The translations under genes were made by a program, and so were the position numbers. From Cavia porcellus (Eukaryota; Chordata; Mammalia; Rodentia; Caviidae): DNA of 64,000 nucleotides. The notes beneath the pieces are model-generated. The model saw nothing but the letters and a program-made list of their open reading frames with translations. It was not told the DNA's origin and made no database searches. Positions 39,924 through 54,525 of the stretch are shown here, piece after piece. The stretch is taken from contig NW_026947699.1 of NCBI RefSeq assembly GCF_034190915.1, positions 124,001 through 188,000 of the forward strand, read 5' to 3'. Position 1 is the first letter of the stretch. The number at the start of each line of letters is the position of its first letter.

Positions 39924-42737
39924 TCCTACTAGTGAATCTAATGTAACACACACCCATACGATGCGCACCACCCCGTGATGTTTTTCTCACTCCTACTAGT
40001 GAATGTAATGTAACACACACCCGTACAATGCGCACCACCCCGTGATGTTTTTCTCACTCCTACTAGTGAACGTAATGTAACACACACCCGTACAATGCGC
40101 ACCACCCCGTGATGTTTTTCTCACTCCTACTAGTGTATGTAATGTAACACACACCCGTACAGTGCGCACCACCCCGTGATGTTTTTCTCACTCCTACTAG
40201 TGTATGTAATGTAACACACACCCGTACAGTGCGCACCACCCCGTGATGTTTTTCTCACTCCTACTAGTGAATGTAATGTAACACACACCCGTACAGTGCG
40301 CACCACCCCGTGATGTTTTTCTCACTCCTACTAGTGAATGTAATGTAACACACACCCGTACAGTGTGCACCACCCCATGATGTTTTTCTCACTCCTACTA
40401 GTGAATGTAATGTAACACACACCCATACAGTGCGCACCACCCCGTGATGCTTTTCTCACTCCTACTAGTGAATCTAATGTAACACACACCCATACAGTGC
40501 GCACCACCCCGTGATGCTTTTCTCACTCCTACTAGTGAATCTAATGTAACACACACCCATACAGTGCGCACCACCCCGTGATGCTTTTCTCACTCCTACT
40601 AGTGAATCTAATGTAACACACACCCATACAGTGCGCACCACCCCGTGATATTTTTCTCACTCCTACTAGTGAATCTAATGTAACACACACCCATACAGTG
40701 CGCACCACCCCGTGATGTTTTTCTCACTCCTACTAGTGAATGTAATGTAACACACACCCATACAGTGCGCACCACCCCGTGATGTTTTTCTCACTCCTAC
40801 TAGTGAATCTAATGTAACACACACCCATACAGTGCGCACCACCCCGTGATGTTTTTCTCACTCCTACTAGTGAATCTAATTTAACACACACCCATACAAT
40901 GCGCACCACCCCGTGATGTTTTTCTCACTCCTACTAGTGAATCTAATGTAACACACACCCATACAATGCGCACCACCCCGTGATGTTTTTCTCACTCCTA
41001 CTAGTGAATCTAATGTAACACACACCCATACAATGCGCACCACCCCGTGATGTTTTTCCCACTCCTACTAGTGAATGTAATGTAACACACACCCTTACAA
41101 TGCGCACCACCCCGTGATGTTTTTCCCACTGCTACTAGTGAATGTAATGTAACCCACACGCATACAATGCGCACCACCCCGTGATGTTTTTCCCACTCCT
41201 ACTAGTGAATGTAATGTAACACACACCCATACAATGCGCACGACCCCGTGATGTTTTTCTCACTCCTACTAGTGAATCTAATGTAACACACACCCGTACA
41301 ATGCGCACCACCCCGTGATGTTTTTCTCACTCCTACTAGTGAATGTAATGTAACACACACCCGTACAATGCGCACCACCCCGTGATGTTTTTCTCACTCC
41401 TACTAGTGTATGTAATGTAACACACACCCGTACAGTGCGCACCACGCCGTGATGTTTTTCTCACTCCTACTAGTGAATGTAATGTAACACACACCCGTAC
41501 AGTGCGCACCACCCCGTGATGTTTTTCTCACTCCTACTAGTGAATGTAATGTAACACACACCCGTACAGTGCGCACCACCCCGTGATGTTTTTCTCACTC
41601 CTACTAGTGAATGTAATGTAACACACACCCATACAGTGCGCACCACCCCGTGATGCTTTTCTCACTCCTACTAGTGAATCTAATGTAACACACACCCGTA
41701 CAATGCTCACCACCCCGTGATGCTTTTCTCACTCCTACTAGTGAATGTAATGTAACACACACCCGTACAATGCGCACCACCCCGTGATGTTTTTCTCACT
41801 CTTACTAGTGAATGTAATGTAACACACACCCGTACAATGCGCACCACCCCGTGATGTTTTTCTCACTCCTACTAGTGTATGTAATGTAACACACACCCGT
41901 ACAGTGCGCACCACGCCGTGATGTTTTTCTCACTCCTACTAGTGAATGTAATGTAACACACACCCGTACAGTGCGCACCACCCCGTGATGTTTTTCTCAC
42001 TCCTACTAGTGAATGTAATGTAACACACACCCATACAGTGCGCACCACCCCGTGATGTTTTTCTCACTCCTACTAGTGAATGTAATGTAACACACACCCA
42101 TACAGTGCGCACCACCCCGTGATGCTTTTCTCACTCCTACTAGTGAATCTAATGTAACACACACCCATACAGTGCGCACCACCCCGTGATGCTTTTCTCA
42201 CTCCTACTAGTGAATCTAATGTAACACACACCCATACAGTGCGCACCACCCCGTGATGCTTTTCTCACTCCTACTAGTGAATCTAATGTAACACACACCC
42301 ATACAGTGCGCACCACCCCGTGATGCTTTTCTCACTCCTACTAGTGAATCTAATGTAACACACACCCATACAGTGCGCACCACCCCGTGATGTTTTTCTC
42401 ACTCCTACTAGTGAATCTAATGTAACACACACCCATACAGTGCGCACCACCCCGTGATGTTTTTCTCACTCCTAGTAGTGAATCTAATGTAACACACACC
42501 CATACAATGCGCACCACCCCGTGATGTTTTTCTCACTCCTAGTAGTGAATCTAATGTAACACACACCCATACAATGCGCACCACCCCGTGATGTTTTTCT
42601 CACTGCTACTAGTGAATCTAATGTAACACACACCCATACGATGCGCACCACCCCGTGATGTTTTTCTCACTGCTACTAGTGAATGTAATGTAACACACAC
42701 CCATACGATGTGCACCACCCCGTGATGTTTTTCTCAC

Positions 42738-43407
42738 TGCTACTAGTGAATGTAGTGTAACACACACCCATACGATGCGCACCACCCCGTGATGTTTTTC
42801 TCACTGCTACTAGTGAATGTAGTGTAACACACACCCATACGATGCGCACCACCCCGTGATGTTTTTCTCACTGCTACTAGTGAATGTAGTGTAACACACA
42901 CCCATACGATGCGCACCACCCCGTGATGTTTTTCTCACTCCTACTAGTGAATGTAGTGTAACACACACCCATACGATGCGCACCACCCCGTGATGTTTTT
43001 CTCACTCCTACTCGTGAATGTAGTGTAACACACACCCATACGATGCGCACCACCCCGTGATGTTTTTCTCACTCCTACTCGTGAATGTAGTGTAACACAC
43101 ACCCATACGATGCGCACCACCCCGTGATGTTTTTCTCACTCCTACTCGTGAATGTAGTGTAACACACACCCATACGATGCGCACCACCCCGTGATGTTTT
43201 TCTCACTCCTACTAGTGAATGTAGTGTAACACACACCCATACGATGCGCACCACCCCGTGATGTTTTTCTCACTCCTACTAGTGAATGTAGTGTAACACA
43301 CACCCATACGATGCGCACCACCCCGTGATGTTTTTCTCACTCCTACTAGTGAATGTAGTGTAACACACACCCATACGATGCGCACCACCCCGTGATGTTT
43401 TTCTCAC
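42738..43407 (+). repeat. m18-G/m37-G subfamily cluster (10 monomers)
   Basis: Copy-B counterpart of 32624-33291 with full T5 runs. The 97-monomer duplication breakpoint (43207) falls inside it. Confidence 0.92.
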
Positions 43408-43943
43408 TCCTACTAGTGAATGTAATGTAACACACACCCATACAATGCGCACCACCCCGTGATGTTTTTCTCACTCCTACTAGTGAATCTAATGTAACAC
43501 ACATCCGTACAATGCGCACCACCCCGTGATGTTTTTCTCACTCCTACTAGTGAATGTAATGTAACACACACCCGTACAATGCGCACCACCCCGTGATGTT
43601 TTTCTCACTCCTACTAGTGAATGTAATGTAACACACACCCGTACAATGCGCACCACCCCGTGATGTTTTTCTCACTCCTACTAGTGTATGTAATGTAACA
43701 CACACCCGTACAATGCGCACCACCCCGTGATGTTTTTCTCACTCCTACTAGTGAATGTAATGTAACACAAACCCGTGTAGTGCGCACCACCCCGTGATGT
43801 TTTTCTCACTCCTACTAGTGAATGTAATGTAACACACACCCATACAGTGCGCACCACCCCGTGATGTTTTTCTCACTCCTACTAGTGAATGTAATGTAAC
43901 ACACACCCATACGATGCGCACCACCCCGTGATGTTTTTCTCAC

Positions 43944-44211
43944 TCCTACTCGTGAATGTAGTGTAACACACACCCATACGATGCGCACCACCCCGTGATG
44001 TTTTTCTCACTCCTACTAGTGAATGTAGTGTAACACACACCCATACGATGCGCACCACCCCGTGATGTTTTTCTCACTCCTACTAGTGAATGTAGTGTAA
44101 CACACACCCATACGATGCGCACCACCCCGTGATGTTTTTCTCACTCCTACTAGTGAATGTAGTGTAACACACACCCATACGATGCGCACCACCCCGTGAT
44201 GTTTTTCTCAC
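43944..44211 (+). repeat. m18-G/m37-G subfamily cluster (4 monomers)
   Basis: Copy-B counterpart of 33828-34095, again led by a tactcg monomer. Confidence 0.9.
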
Positions 44212-46020
44212 TCCTACTAGTGAATGTAATGTAACACACACCCATACGATGCGCACCACCCCGTGATGTTTTTCTCACTCCCACTAGTGAATGTAATGTA
44301 ACACACACCCATACAATGCGCACCACCCCGTGATGTTTTTCTCACTCCCACTAGTGAATGTAATGTAACACACACCCATACAATGCGCACCACCCCGTGA
44401 TGTTTTTCTCACTCCCACTAGTGAATGTAATGTAATACACACCCATACATTGCGCACCACCCCGTGATGTTTTTCTCACTCCTACTTGTGTATGTAATGT
44501 AACACACACCCATACAATGCGCACCACCCCGTGATGTTTTTCTCACTCCTACTAGTGAATGTAATGTAACACACACCCATACAATGCGCACCACCCCGTG
44601 ATGTTTTTCGCACTGCTACTAGTGAATGTAATGTAACACACACCCATACAATGCGCACCACCCCGTGATGTTTTTCTCACTGCTACTAGTGAATCTAATG
44701 TAACACACACCCATACAATGCGCACCACCCCGTGATGTTTTTCTCACTGCTACTAGTGAATGCAATGTAACACACACCCATACAATGCGCACCACCCCGT
44801 GATGTTTTTCTCACTGCTACTAGTGAATCTAATGTAACACACACCCATACAATGCGCACCACCCCGTGATGTTTTTCTCACTCCTACTAGTGAATCTAAT
44901 GTAACACACACCCATCCAATGCGCACCACCCCGTGATGTTTTTCTCACTCCTACTAGTGAATCTAATGTAACACACACCCGTACAATGTGCACCACCCCG
45001 TGATGTTTTTCTCACTGCTACTAGTGAATGTAATGTAACACACACCCGTACAATGCGCACCACCCCGTGATGTTTTTCTCACTCCTACTAGTGAATGTAA
45101 TGTAACACACACCCGTACAATGCGCACCACCCCGTGATGTTTTTCTCACTCCTACTAGTGAATGTAATGTAACACACACCCGTACAATGCGCACCACCCC
45201 GTGATGTTTTTCTCACTCCTACTAGTGTATGTAATGTAACACACACCCGTACAGTGCGCACCACCCCGTGATGTTTTTCTCACTCCTACTAGTGAATGTA
45301 ATGTAACACACACCCGTGCAGTGCGCACCACCCCGTGATGTTTTTCTCACTCCTACTAGTGAATGTAATGTAACACACACCCATACAGTGCGCACCACCC
45401 CGTGATGTTTTTCTCACTCCTACTAGTGAATGTAATGTAACACACACCCATACAGTGCGCACCACCCCGTGATGCTTTTCTCACTCCTACAAGTGAATGT
45501 AATGTAACACACACCCATACAGTGCGCACCACCCCGTGATGCTTTTCTCACTCCTACTAGTGAATCTAATGTAACACACACCCATACAGTGCGCACCACC
45601 CCGTGATGCTTTTCTCACTCCTACTAGTGAATCTAATGTAACACACACCCATACATTGCGCACCACCCCGTGATGCTTTTCTCACTCCTACTAGTGAATC
45701 TAATGTAACACACACCCATACAGTGCGCACCACCCCGTGATGTTTTTCTCACTCCTACTAGTGAATCTAATGTAACACACACCCATACAGTGCGCACCAC
45801 CCCGTGATGTTTTTCTCACTCCTACTAGTGAATCTAATGTAACACACACCCATACAGTGCGCACCACCCCGTGATGTTTTTCTCACTCCTACTAGTGAAT
45901 CTAATGTAACACACACCCATACAGTGCGCACCACCCCGTGATGTTTTTCTCACTCCTACTAGTGAATCTAATGTAACACACACCCATACGATGCGCACCA
46001 CCCCGTGATGATTTTCTCAC

Positions 46021-46556
46021 TCCTACTAGTGAATGTAGTGTAACACACACCCATACGATGCGCACCACCCCGTGATGTTTTTCTCACTGCTACTAGTGAA
46101 TGTAGTGTAACACACACCCATACGATGCGCACCACCCCGTGATGTTTTTCTCACTCCTACTAGTGAATGTAGTGTAACACACACCCATACGATGCGCACC
46201 ACCCCGTGATGTTTTTCTCACTCCTATTAGTGAATGTAGTGTAACACACACCCATACGATGCGCACCACCCCGTGATGTTTTTCTCACTCCTACTCGTGA
46301 ATGTAGTGTAACACACACCCATACGATGCGCACCACCCCGTGATGTTTTTCTCACTCCTACTAGTGAATGTAGTGTAACACACACCCATACGATGCGCAC
46401 CACCCCGTGATGTTTTTCTCACTCCTACTAGTGAATGTAGTGTAACACACACCCATACGATGCGCACCACCCCGTGATGTTTTTCTCACTCCTACTAGTG
46501 AATGTAGTGTAACACACACCCATACGATGCGCACCACCCCGTGATGTTTTTCTCAC
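46021..46556 (+). repeat. m18-G/m37-G subfamily cluster (8 monomers)
   Basis: Copy-B counterpart of 35905-36440. The next monomer is gtaatg/cgatg here and gtaatg/acaatg in copy A. Confidence 0.92.
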
Positions 46557-47561
46557 TCCTACTAGTGAATGTAATGTAACACACACCCATACGATGCGCA
46601 CCACCCCGTGATGTTTTTCTCACTCCCACTAGTGAATGTAATGTAACACACACCCATACAATGCGCACCACCCCGTGATGTTTTTCTCACTCCCACTAGT
46701 GAATGTAATGTAACACACACCCATACAATGCGCACCACCCCGTGATGTTTTTCTCACTCCCACTAGTGAATGTAATGTAATACACACCCATACAATGCGC
46801 ACCACCCCGTGATGTTTTTCTCACTCCTACTTGTGAATGTAATGTAACACACACCCATAAAATGCGCACCACCCCGTGATGTTTTTCTCACTCCTACTAG
46901 TGAATGTAATGTAACACACACCCATACAATGCGCACCACCCCGTGATGTTTTTCGCACTGCTACTAGTGAATGTAATGTAACACACACCCATACAATGCG
47001 CACCACCCCGTGATGTTTTTCTCACTGCTACTAGTGAATCTAATGTAACACACACCCATACAATGCGCACCACCCCGTGATGTTTTTCTCACTGCTACTA
47101 GTGAATGTAATGTAACACACACCCATACAATGCGCACCACCCCGTGATGTTTTTCTCACTGCTACTAGTGAAACTAATGTAACACACACCCATACAATGC
47201 GCACCACCCCGTGATGTTTTTCTCACTACTACTAGTGAATCTAATGTAACACACACCCATCCAATGCGCACCACCCCGTGATGTTTTTCTCACTCCTACT
47301 AGTGAATCTAATGTAACACACACCCATACAATGTGCACCACCCCGTGATGTTTTTCTCACTGCTACTAGTGAATGTAATGTAACACACACCCATACAATG
47401 TGCACCACCCCGTGATGTTTTTCTCACTGCTACTAGTGAATCTAATGTAACACACACCCATACAATGCGCACCACCCCGTGATGTTTTTCTCACTCCTAC
47501 TAGTGAATCTAATGTAACACACACCCATACAATGCGCACCACCCCGTGATGTTTTTCTCAC

Positions 47562-47627
47562 TCCTACTAGTGAATCTAATGTAACACACACCCATACAAT
47601 GCGCACCACCCCGTGATGTTTTCTCAC
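47562..47627 (+). repeat. 66-bp monomer (T5 to T4)
   Basis: A gaatct monomer in copy B. The copy-A counterpart is full length. Confidence 0.95.
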
Positions 47628-48297
47628 TCCTACTAGTGAATCTAATGTAACACACACCCATACAATGCGCACCACCCCGTGATGTTTTTCTCACTCCTAC
47701 TAGTGAATCTAATGTAACACACACCCATACAATGCGCACCACCCCGTGATGTTTTTCTCACTCCTACTAGTGAATCTAATGTAACACACACCCATACAAT
47801 GCGCACCACCCCGTGATGTTTTTCTCACTCCTACTAGTCAATCTAATGTAACACACACCCATACAATGCGCACCACCCCGTGATGTTTTTCTCACTCCTA
47901 CTAGTGAATCTAATGTAACACACACCCATACAATGCGCACCACCCCGTGATGTTTTTCTCACTCCTACTAGTGAATCTAATGTAACACACACCCATACAA
48001 TGAGCACCACCCCGTGATGTTTTTCTCACTCCTACTAGTGAATCTAATGTAACACACACCCATACGATGCGCACCACCCCGTGATGTTTTTCTCACTCCT
48101 ACTAGTGAATCTAATGTAACACACACCCATACGATGCGCACCACCCCGTGATGTTTTTCTCACTCCTACTAGTGAATCTAATGTAACACACACCCATACG
48201 ATGCGCACCACCCCGTGATGTTTTTCCCACTCCTACTAGTGAATCTAATGTAACACACACCCATACGATGCGCACCACCCCGTGATGTTTTTCCCAC

Positions 48298-48363
48298 TCC
48301 TACTAGTGAATCTAATGTAACACACACCCATACAATGCGCACCACCCCGTGATGTTTTTCCAC
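48298..48363 (+). repeat. 66-bp monomer (tttttcccac to tttttccac)
   Basis: Fifth monomer after the tgagc marker in copy B. Same loss as 38116 but one monomer further on. Confidence 0.95.
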
Positions 48364-48698
48364 TCCTACTAGTGAATCTAATGTAACACACACCCATACA
48401 ATGCGCACCACCCCGTGATGTTATTCCCACTCCTACTAGTGAATCTAATGTAACACACACCCATACAATGCGCACCACCCCGTGATGTTTTTCCCACTCC
48501 TACTAGTGAATGTAATGTAATACACACCCATACAATGCGCACCACCCCGTGATGTTTTTCTCACTGCTACTAGTGAATGTAATGTAACACACACCCATAC
48601 AATGCGCACCACCCCGTGATGTTTTTCTCACTCCTACTAGTGAATGTAATGTAACACACACCCATACAATGCGCACCACCCCGTGATGTTTTTCTCAC

Positions 48699-48764
48699 TC
48701 CTACTAGTGAATGTAATGTAACACACACCCATACAATGCGCACCACCCCGTGATGTTTTCTCAC
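48699..48764 (+). repeat. 66-bp monomer (T5 to T4)
   Basis: A gaatg monomer near the right end of copy B. Confidence 0.95.
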
Positions 48765-49702
48765 TCCTACTAGTGAATGTAATGTAACACACACCCATAC
48801 AATGCGCACCACCCCGTGATGTTTTTCTCACTCCTACTAGTGAATGTAATGTAACACACACCCATACAATGCGCACCACCCCGTGATGTTTTTCTCACTC
48901 CTACTAGTCAATCTAATGTAACACACACCCATACAATGCGCACCACCCCGTGATGTTTTTCTCACTCCTACTAGTGAATCTAATGTAACACACACCCATA
49001 CAATGCGCACCACCCCGTGATGTTTTTCTCACTCCTACTAGTGAATCTAATGTAACACACACCCATACAATGCGCACCACCCCGCGATGTTTTTCTCACT
49101 CCTACTAGTGAATCTAATGTAACACACACCCATACAAAGCGCACCACCCCGTGATGTTTTTCTCACTCCTACTAGTGAATCTAATGTAACACACACCCAT
49201 ACAATGCGCACCACCCCGTGATGTTTTTCTCACTCCTACTAGTGAATGTAATGTAACACACACCCATACAATGCGCACCACCCCGTGATGTTTTTCTCAC
49301 TCCTACTAGTGAATGTAATGTAACACAGACCCATACAATGCGCACCACCCCGTGATGTTTTTCTCACTCCTACTAGTGAATGTAATGTAACACACACCCA
49401 TACAATGCGCACCACCCCGTGATGTTTTTCTCACTCCTACTAGTGAATGTAATGTAACACACACCCATACAATGCGCACCACCCCGTGATGTTTTTCTCA
49501 CTCCTACTAGTCAATCTAATGTAACACACACCAATACAATGCGCACCACCCCGTGATGTTTTTCTCACTCCTACTAGTGAATCTAATGTAACACACACCC
49601 ATACAATGCGCACCACCCCGTGATGTTTTTCTCACTCCTACTAGTGAATCTAATGTAACACACACCCATACAATGCGCACCACCCCGTGATGTTTTTCTC
49701 AC

Positions 49703-49903
49703 TCCTACTAGTGAATGTAGTGTAACACACACCCATACGATGCGCACCACCCCGTGATGTTTTTCTCACTCCTACTAGTGAATGTAGTGTAACACACACC
49801 CATACGATGCGCACCACCCCGTGATATTTTTCTCACTCCTACTAGTGAATGTAGTGTAACACACACCCATACGATGCGCACCACCCCGTGATGTTTTTCT
49901 CAC
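49703..49903 (+). repeat. m18-G/m37-G subfamily remnant (3 monomers)
   Basis: The last three monomers of the cluster seen at 42738, truncated at the left by the duplication junction. One has gatattttt (m57 A). Confidence 0.9.
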
Positions 49904-50439
49904 TCCTACTAGTGAATGTAATGTAACACACACCCATACAATGCGCACCACCCCGTGATGTTTTTCTCACTCCTACTAGTGAATCTAATGTAACACACAT
50001 CCGTACAATGCGCACCACCCCGTGATGTTTTTCTCACTCCTACTAGTGAATGTAATGTAACACACACCCGTACAATGCGCACCACCCCGTGATGTTTTTC
50101 TCACTCCTACTAGTGAATGTAATGTAACACACACCCGTACAATGCGCACCACCCCGTGATGTTTTTCTCACTCCTACTAGTGTATGTAATGTAACACACA
50201 CCCGTACAATGCGCACCACCCCGTGATGTTTTTCTCACTCCTACTAGTGAATGTAATGTAACACACACCCGTGCAGTGCGCACCACCCCGTGATGTTTTT
50301 CTCACTCCTACTAGTGAATGTAATGTAACACACACCCATACAGTGCGCACCACCCCGTGATGTTTTTCTCACTCCTACTAGTGAATGTAATGTAACACAC
50401 ACCCATACGATGCGCACCACCCCGTGATGTTTTTCTCAC

Positions 50440-50640
50440 TCCTACTAGTGAATGTAGTGTAACACACACCCATACGATGCGCACCACCCCGTGATGTTTT
50501 TCTCACTCCTACTAGTGAATGTAGTGTAACACACACCCATACGATGCGCACCACCCCGTGATGTTTTTCTCACTCCTACTAGTGAATGTAGTGTAACACA
50601 CACCCATACGATGCGCACCACCCCGTGATGTTTTTCTCAC
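50440..50640 (+). repeat. m18-G/m37-G subfamily cluster (3 monomers)
   Basis: Copy-C counterpart of 43944-44211, one monomer shorter. The leading tactcg state is absent, so the lost monomer was probably the tactcg one. Confidence 0.9.
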
Positions 50641-52449
50641 TCCTACTAGTGAATGTAATGTAACACACACCCATACGATGCGCACCACCCCGTGATGTTT
50701 TTCTCACTCCCACTAGTGAATGTAATGTAACACACACCCATACAATGCGCACCACCCCGTGATGTTTTTCTCACTCCCACTAGTGAATGTAATGTAACAC
50801 ACACCCATACAATGCGCACCACCCCGTGATGTTTTTCTCACTCCCACTAGTGAATGTAATGTAATACACACCCATACAATGCGCACCACCCCGTGATGTT
50901 TTTCTCACTCCTACTTGTGAATGTAATGTAACACACACCCATACAATGCGCACCACCCCGTGATGTTTTTCTCACTCCTACTAGTGAATGTAATGTAACA
51001 CACACCCATACAATGCGCACCACCCCGTGATGTTTTTCGCACTGCTACTAGTGAATGTAATGTAACACACACCCATACAATGCGCACCACCCCGTGATGT
51101 TTTTCTCACTGCTACTAGTGAATCTAATGTAACACACACCCATACAATGCGCACCACCCCGTGATGTTTTTCTCACTGCTACTAGTGAATGCAATGTAAC
51201 ACACACCCATACAATGCGCACCACCCCGTGATGTTTTTCTCACTGCTACTAGTGAATCTAATGTAACACACACCCATACAATGCGCACCACCCCGTGATG
51301 TTTTTCTCACTCCTACTAGTGAATCTAATGTAACACACACCCATCCAATGCGCACCACCCCGTGATGTTTTTCTCACTCCTACTAGTGAATCTAATGTAA
51401 CACACACCCGTACAATGTGCACCACCCCGTGATGTTTTTCTCACTGCTACTAGTGAATGTAATGTAACACACACCCGTACAATGCGCACCACCCCGTGAT
51501 GTTTTTCTCACTCCTACTAGTGAATGTAATGTAACACACACCCGTACAATGAGCACCACCCCGTGATGTTTTTCTCACTCCTACTAGTGAATGTAATGTA
51601 ACACACACCCGTACAATGCGCACCACCCCGTGATGTTTTTCTCACTCCTACTAGTGTATGTAATGTAACACACACCCGTACAGTGCGCACCACCCCGTGA
51701 TGTTTTTCTCACTCCTACTAGTGAATGTAATGTAACACACACCCGTGCAGTGCGCACCACCCCGTGATGTTTTTCTCACTCCTACTAGTGAATGTAATGT
51801 AACACACACCCATACAGTGCGCACCACCCCGTGATGTTTTTCTCACTCCTACTAGTGAATGTAATGTAACACACACCCATACAGTGCGCACCACCCCGTG
51901 ATGCTTTTCTCACTCCTACAAGTGAATGTAATGTAACACACACCCATACAGTGCACACCACCCCGTGATGCTTTTCTCACTCCTACTAGTGAATCTAATG
52001 TAACACACACCCATACAGTGCGCACCACCCCGTGATGCTTTTCTCACTCCTACTAGTGAATCTAATGTAACACACACCCATACATTGCGCACCACCCCGT
52101 GATGCTTTTCTCACTCCTACTAGTGAATCTAATGTAACACACACCCATACAGTGCGCACCACCCCGTGATGCTTTTCTCACTCCTACTAGTGAATCTAAT
52201 GTAACACACACCCATAGAGTGCGCACCACCCCGTGATGTTTTTCTCACTCCTACTAGTGAATCTAATGTAACACACACCCATACAGTGCGCACCACCCCG
52301 TGATGTTTTTCTCACTCCTACTAGTGAATCTAATGTAACACACACCCATACAGTGCGCACCACCCCGTGATGTTTTTCTCACTCCTACTAGTGAATCTAA
52401 TGTAACACACACCCATACGATGCGCACCACCCCGTGATGTTTTTCTCAC

Positions 52450-53052
52450 TCCTACTAGTGAATTTAGTGTAACACACACCCATACGATGCGCACCACCCC
52501 GTGATGTTTTTCTCACTGCTACTAGTGAATGTAGTGTAACACACACCCATACGATGCGCACCACCCCGTGATGTTTTTCTCACTGCTACTAGTGAATGTA
52601 GTGTAACACACACCCATACGATGCGCACCACCCCGTGATGTTTTTCTCACTCCTACTAGTGAATGTAGTGTAACACACACCCATACGATGCGCACCACCC
52701 CGTGATGTTTTTCTCACTCCTATTAGTGAATGTAGTGTAACACACACCCATACGATGCGCACCACCCCGTGATGTTTTTCTCACTCCTACTCGTGAATGT
52801 AGTGTAACACACACCCATACGATGCGCACCACCCCGTGATGTTTTTCTCACTCCTACTAGTGAATGTAGTGTAACACACACCCATACGATGCGCACCACC
52901 CCGTGATGTTTTTCTCACTCCTACTAGTGAATGTAGTGTAACACACACCCATACGATGCGCACCACCCCGTGATGTTTTTCTCACTCCAACTAGTGAATG
53001 TAGTGTAACACACACCCATACGATGCGCACCACCCCGTGATGTTTTTCTCAC
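52450..53052 (+). repeat. m18-G/m37-G subfamily cluster (9 monomers)
   Basis: Copy-C counterpart of 46021-46556 with one extra gctac monomer. The first monomer reads gaattta and the ninth ccaactag, both private. Confidence 0.92.
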
Positions 53053-53856
53053 TCCTACTAGTGAATGTAATGTAACACACACCCATACAATGCGCACCAC
53101 CCCGTGATGTTTTTCTCACTCCCACTAGTGAATGTAATGTAACACACACCCATACAATGCGCACCACCCCGTGATGTTTTTCTCACTCCCACTAGTGAAT
53201 GTAATGTAACACACACCCATACAATGCGCACCACCCCGTGATGTTTTTCTCACTCCCACTAGTGAATGTAATGTAATACACACCCATACAATGCGCACCA
53301 CCCCGTGATGTTTTTCTCACTCCTACTTGTGAATGTAATGTAACACACACCCATACAATGCGCACCACCCCGTGATGTTTTTCTCACTCCTACTAGTGAA
53401 TGTAATGTAACACACACCCATACAATGCGCACCACCCCGTGATGTTTTTCGCACTGCTACTAGTGAATGTAATGTAACACACACCCATACAATGCGCACC
53501 ACCCCGTGATGTTTTTCTCACTGCTACTAGTGAATCTAATGTAACACACACCCATACAATGCGCACCACCCCGTGATGTTTTTCTCACTGCTACTAGTGA
53601 ATGTAATGTAACACACACCCATACAATGCGCACCACCCCGTGATGTTTTTCTCACTGCTACTAGTGAATCTAATGTAACACACACCCATCCAATGCGCAC
53701 CACCCCGTGATGTTTTTCTCACTACTACTAGTGAATCTAATGTAACACACACCCATCCAATGCGCACCACCCCGTGATGTTTTTCTCACTCCTACTAGTG
53801 AATCTAATGTAACACACACCCATACAATGTGCACCACCCCGTGATGTTTTTCTCAC

Positions 53857-53922
53857 TGCTACTAGTGAATGTAATGTAACACACACCCATACAATGCGCA
53901 CCACCCGTGATGTTTTTCTCAC
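53857..53922 (+). repeat. 66-bp monomer (CCCC to CCC)
   Basis: A gctac/gaatg monomer reading caccacccgtg, in copy C. Confidence 0.95.
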
Positions 53923-54257
53923 TGCTACTAGTGAATCTAATGTAACACACACCCATACAATGGGCACCACCCCGTGATGTTTTTCTCACTCCTACTAGTG
54001 AATCTAATGTAACACACACCCATACAATGCGCACCACCCCGTGATGTTTTTCTCACTCCTACTAGTGAATCTAATGTAACACACACCCATACAATGCGCA
54101 CCACCCCGTGATGTTTTTCTCACTCCTACTAGTGAATCTAATGTAACACACACCCATACAATGCGCACCACCCCGTGATGTTTTTCTCACTCCTACTAGT
54201 GAATCTAATGTAACACACACCCATACAATGCGCACCACCCCGTGATGTTTTTCTCAC

Positions 54258-54325
54258 TCCTACTAGTGAATCTAATGTAACACACACCCATACAATGCGC
54301 ACCACCCCGTGATGTTTTTTCTCAC
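54258..54325 (+). repeat. 68-bp monomer (T5 to T6)
   Basis: gatgttttttctc, directly before a gtcaatct monomer. Confidence 0.95.
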
Positions 54326-54459
54326 TCCTACTAGTCAATCTAATGTAACACACACCCATACAATGCGCACCACCCCGTGATGTTTTTCTCACTCCTACTA
54401 GTGAATCTAATGTAACACACACCCATACAATGCGCACCACCCCGTGATGTTTTTCTCAC

Positions 54460-54525
54460 TCCTACTAGTGAATCTAATGTAACACACACCCATACAATGA
54501 GCACCACCCCGTGATGTTTTCTCAC
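54460..54525 (+). repeat. 66-bp monomer (T5 to T4)
   Basis: The tgagc marker monomer of copy C. The counterparts in A (about 37854) and B (about 47968) have T5. Confidence 0.95.

Larger units (their letters stand above)
38651..48764 (+). repeat. 10.18-kb tandem duplication, copy B
   Basis: It begins with the same paired gtgta/cagtg monomers as 28473. Between 38182 and 47562 it is exactly in phase (140 monomers, no net indel), whereas the matching part of copy A contains -5 bp up to 33359. The right end is placed where m15-G monomers after gatgttatt run into gtcaatct (48.9 kb), about 48.7-48.9 kb. Its 3' half is duplicated again as copy C. Confidence 0.92.
43207..49702 (+). repeat. 6.5-kb (97-monomer) tandem duplication, first copy
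   Basis: Monomers from the m18-G run at 43207 to the gaatct monomer ending at 49702 are repeated directly downstream. Markers are acatccgtac (43497 and 49993), gtcaatct with ccaatac (49511 and 56009), gtaatacac and ttttcgcac. The 5' part lies inside copy B, and the segment also includes a gtcaatct/acaaag stretch (48.9-49.7 kb) that copy A lacks. Confidence 0.92.
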
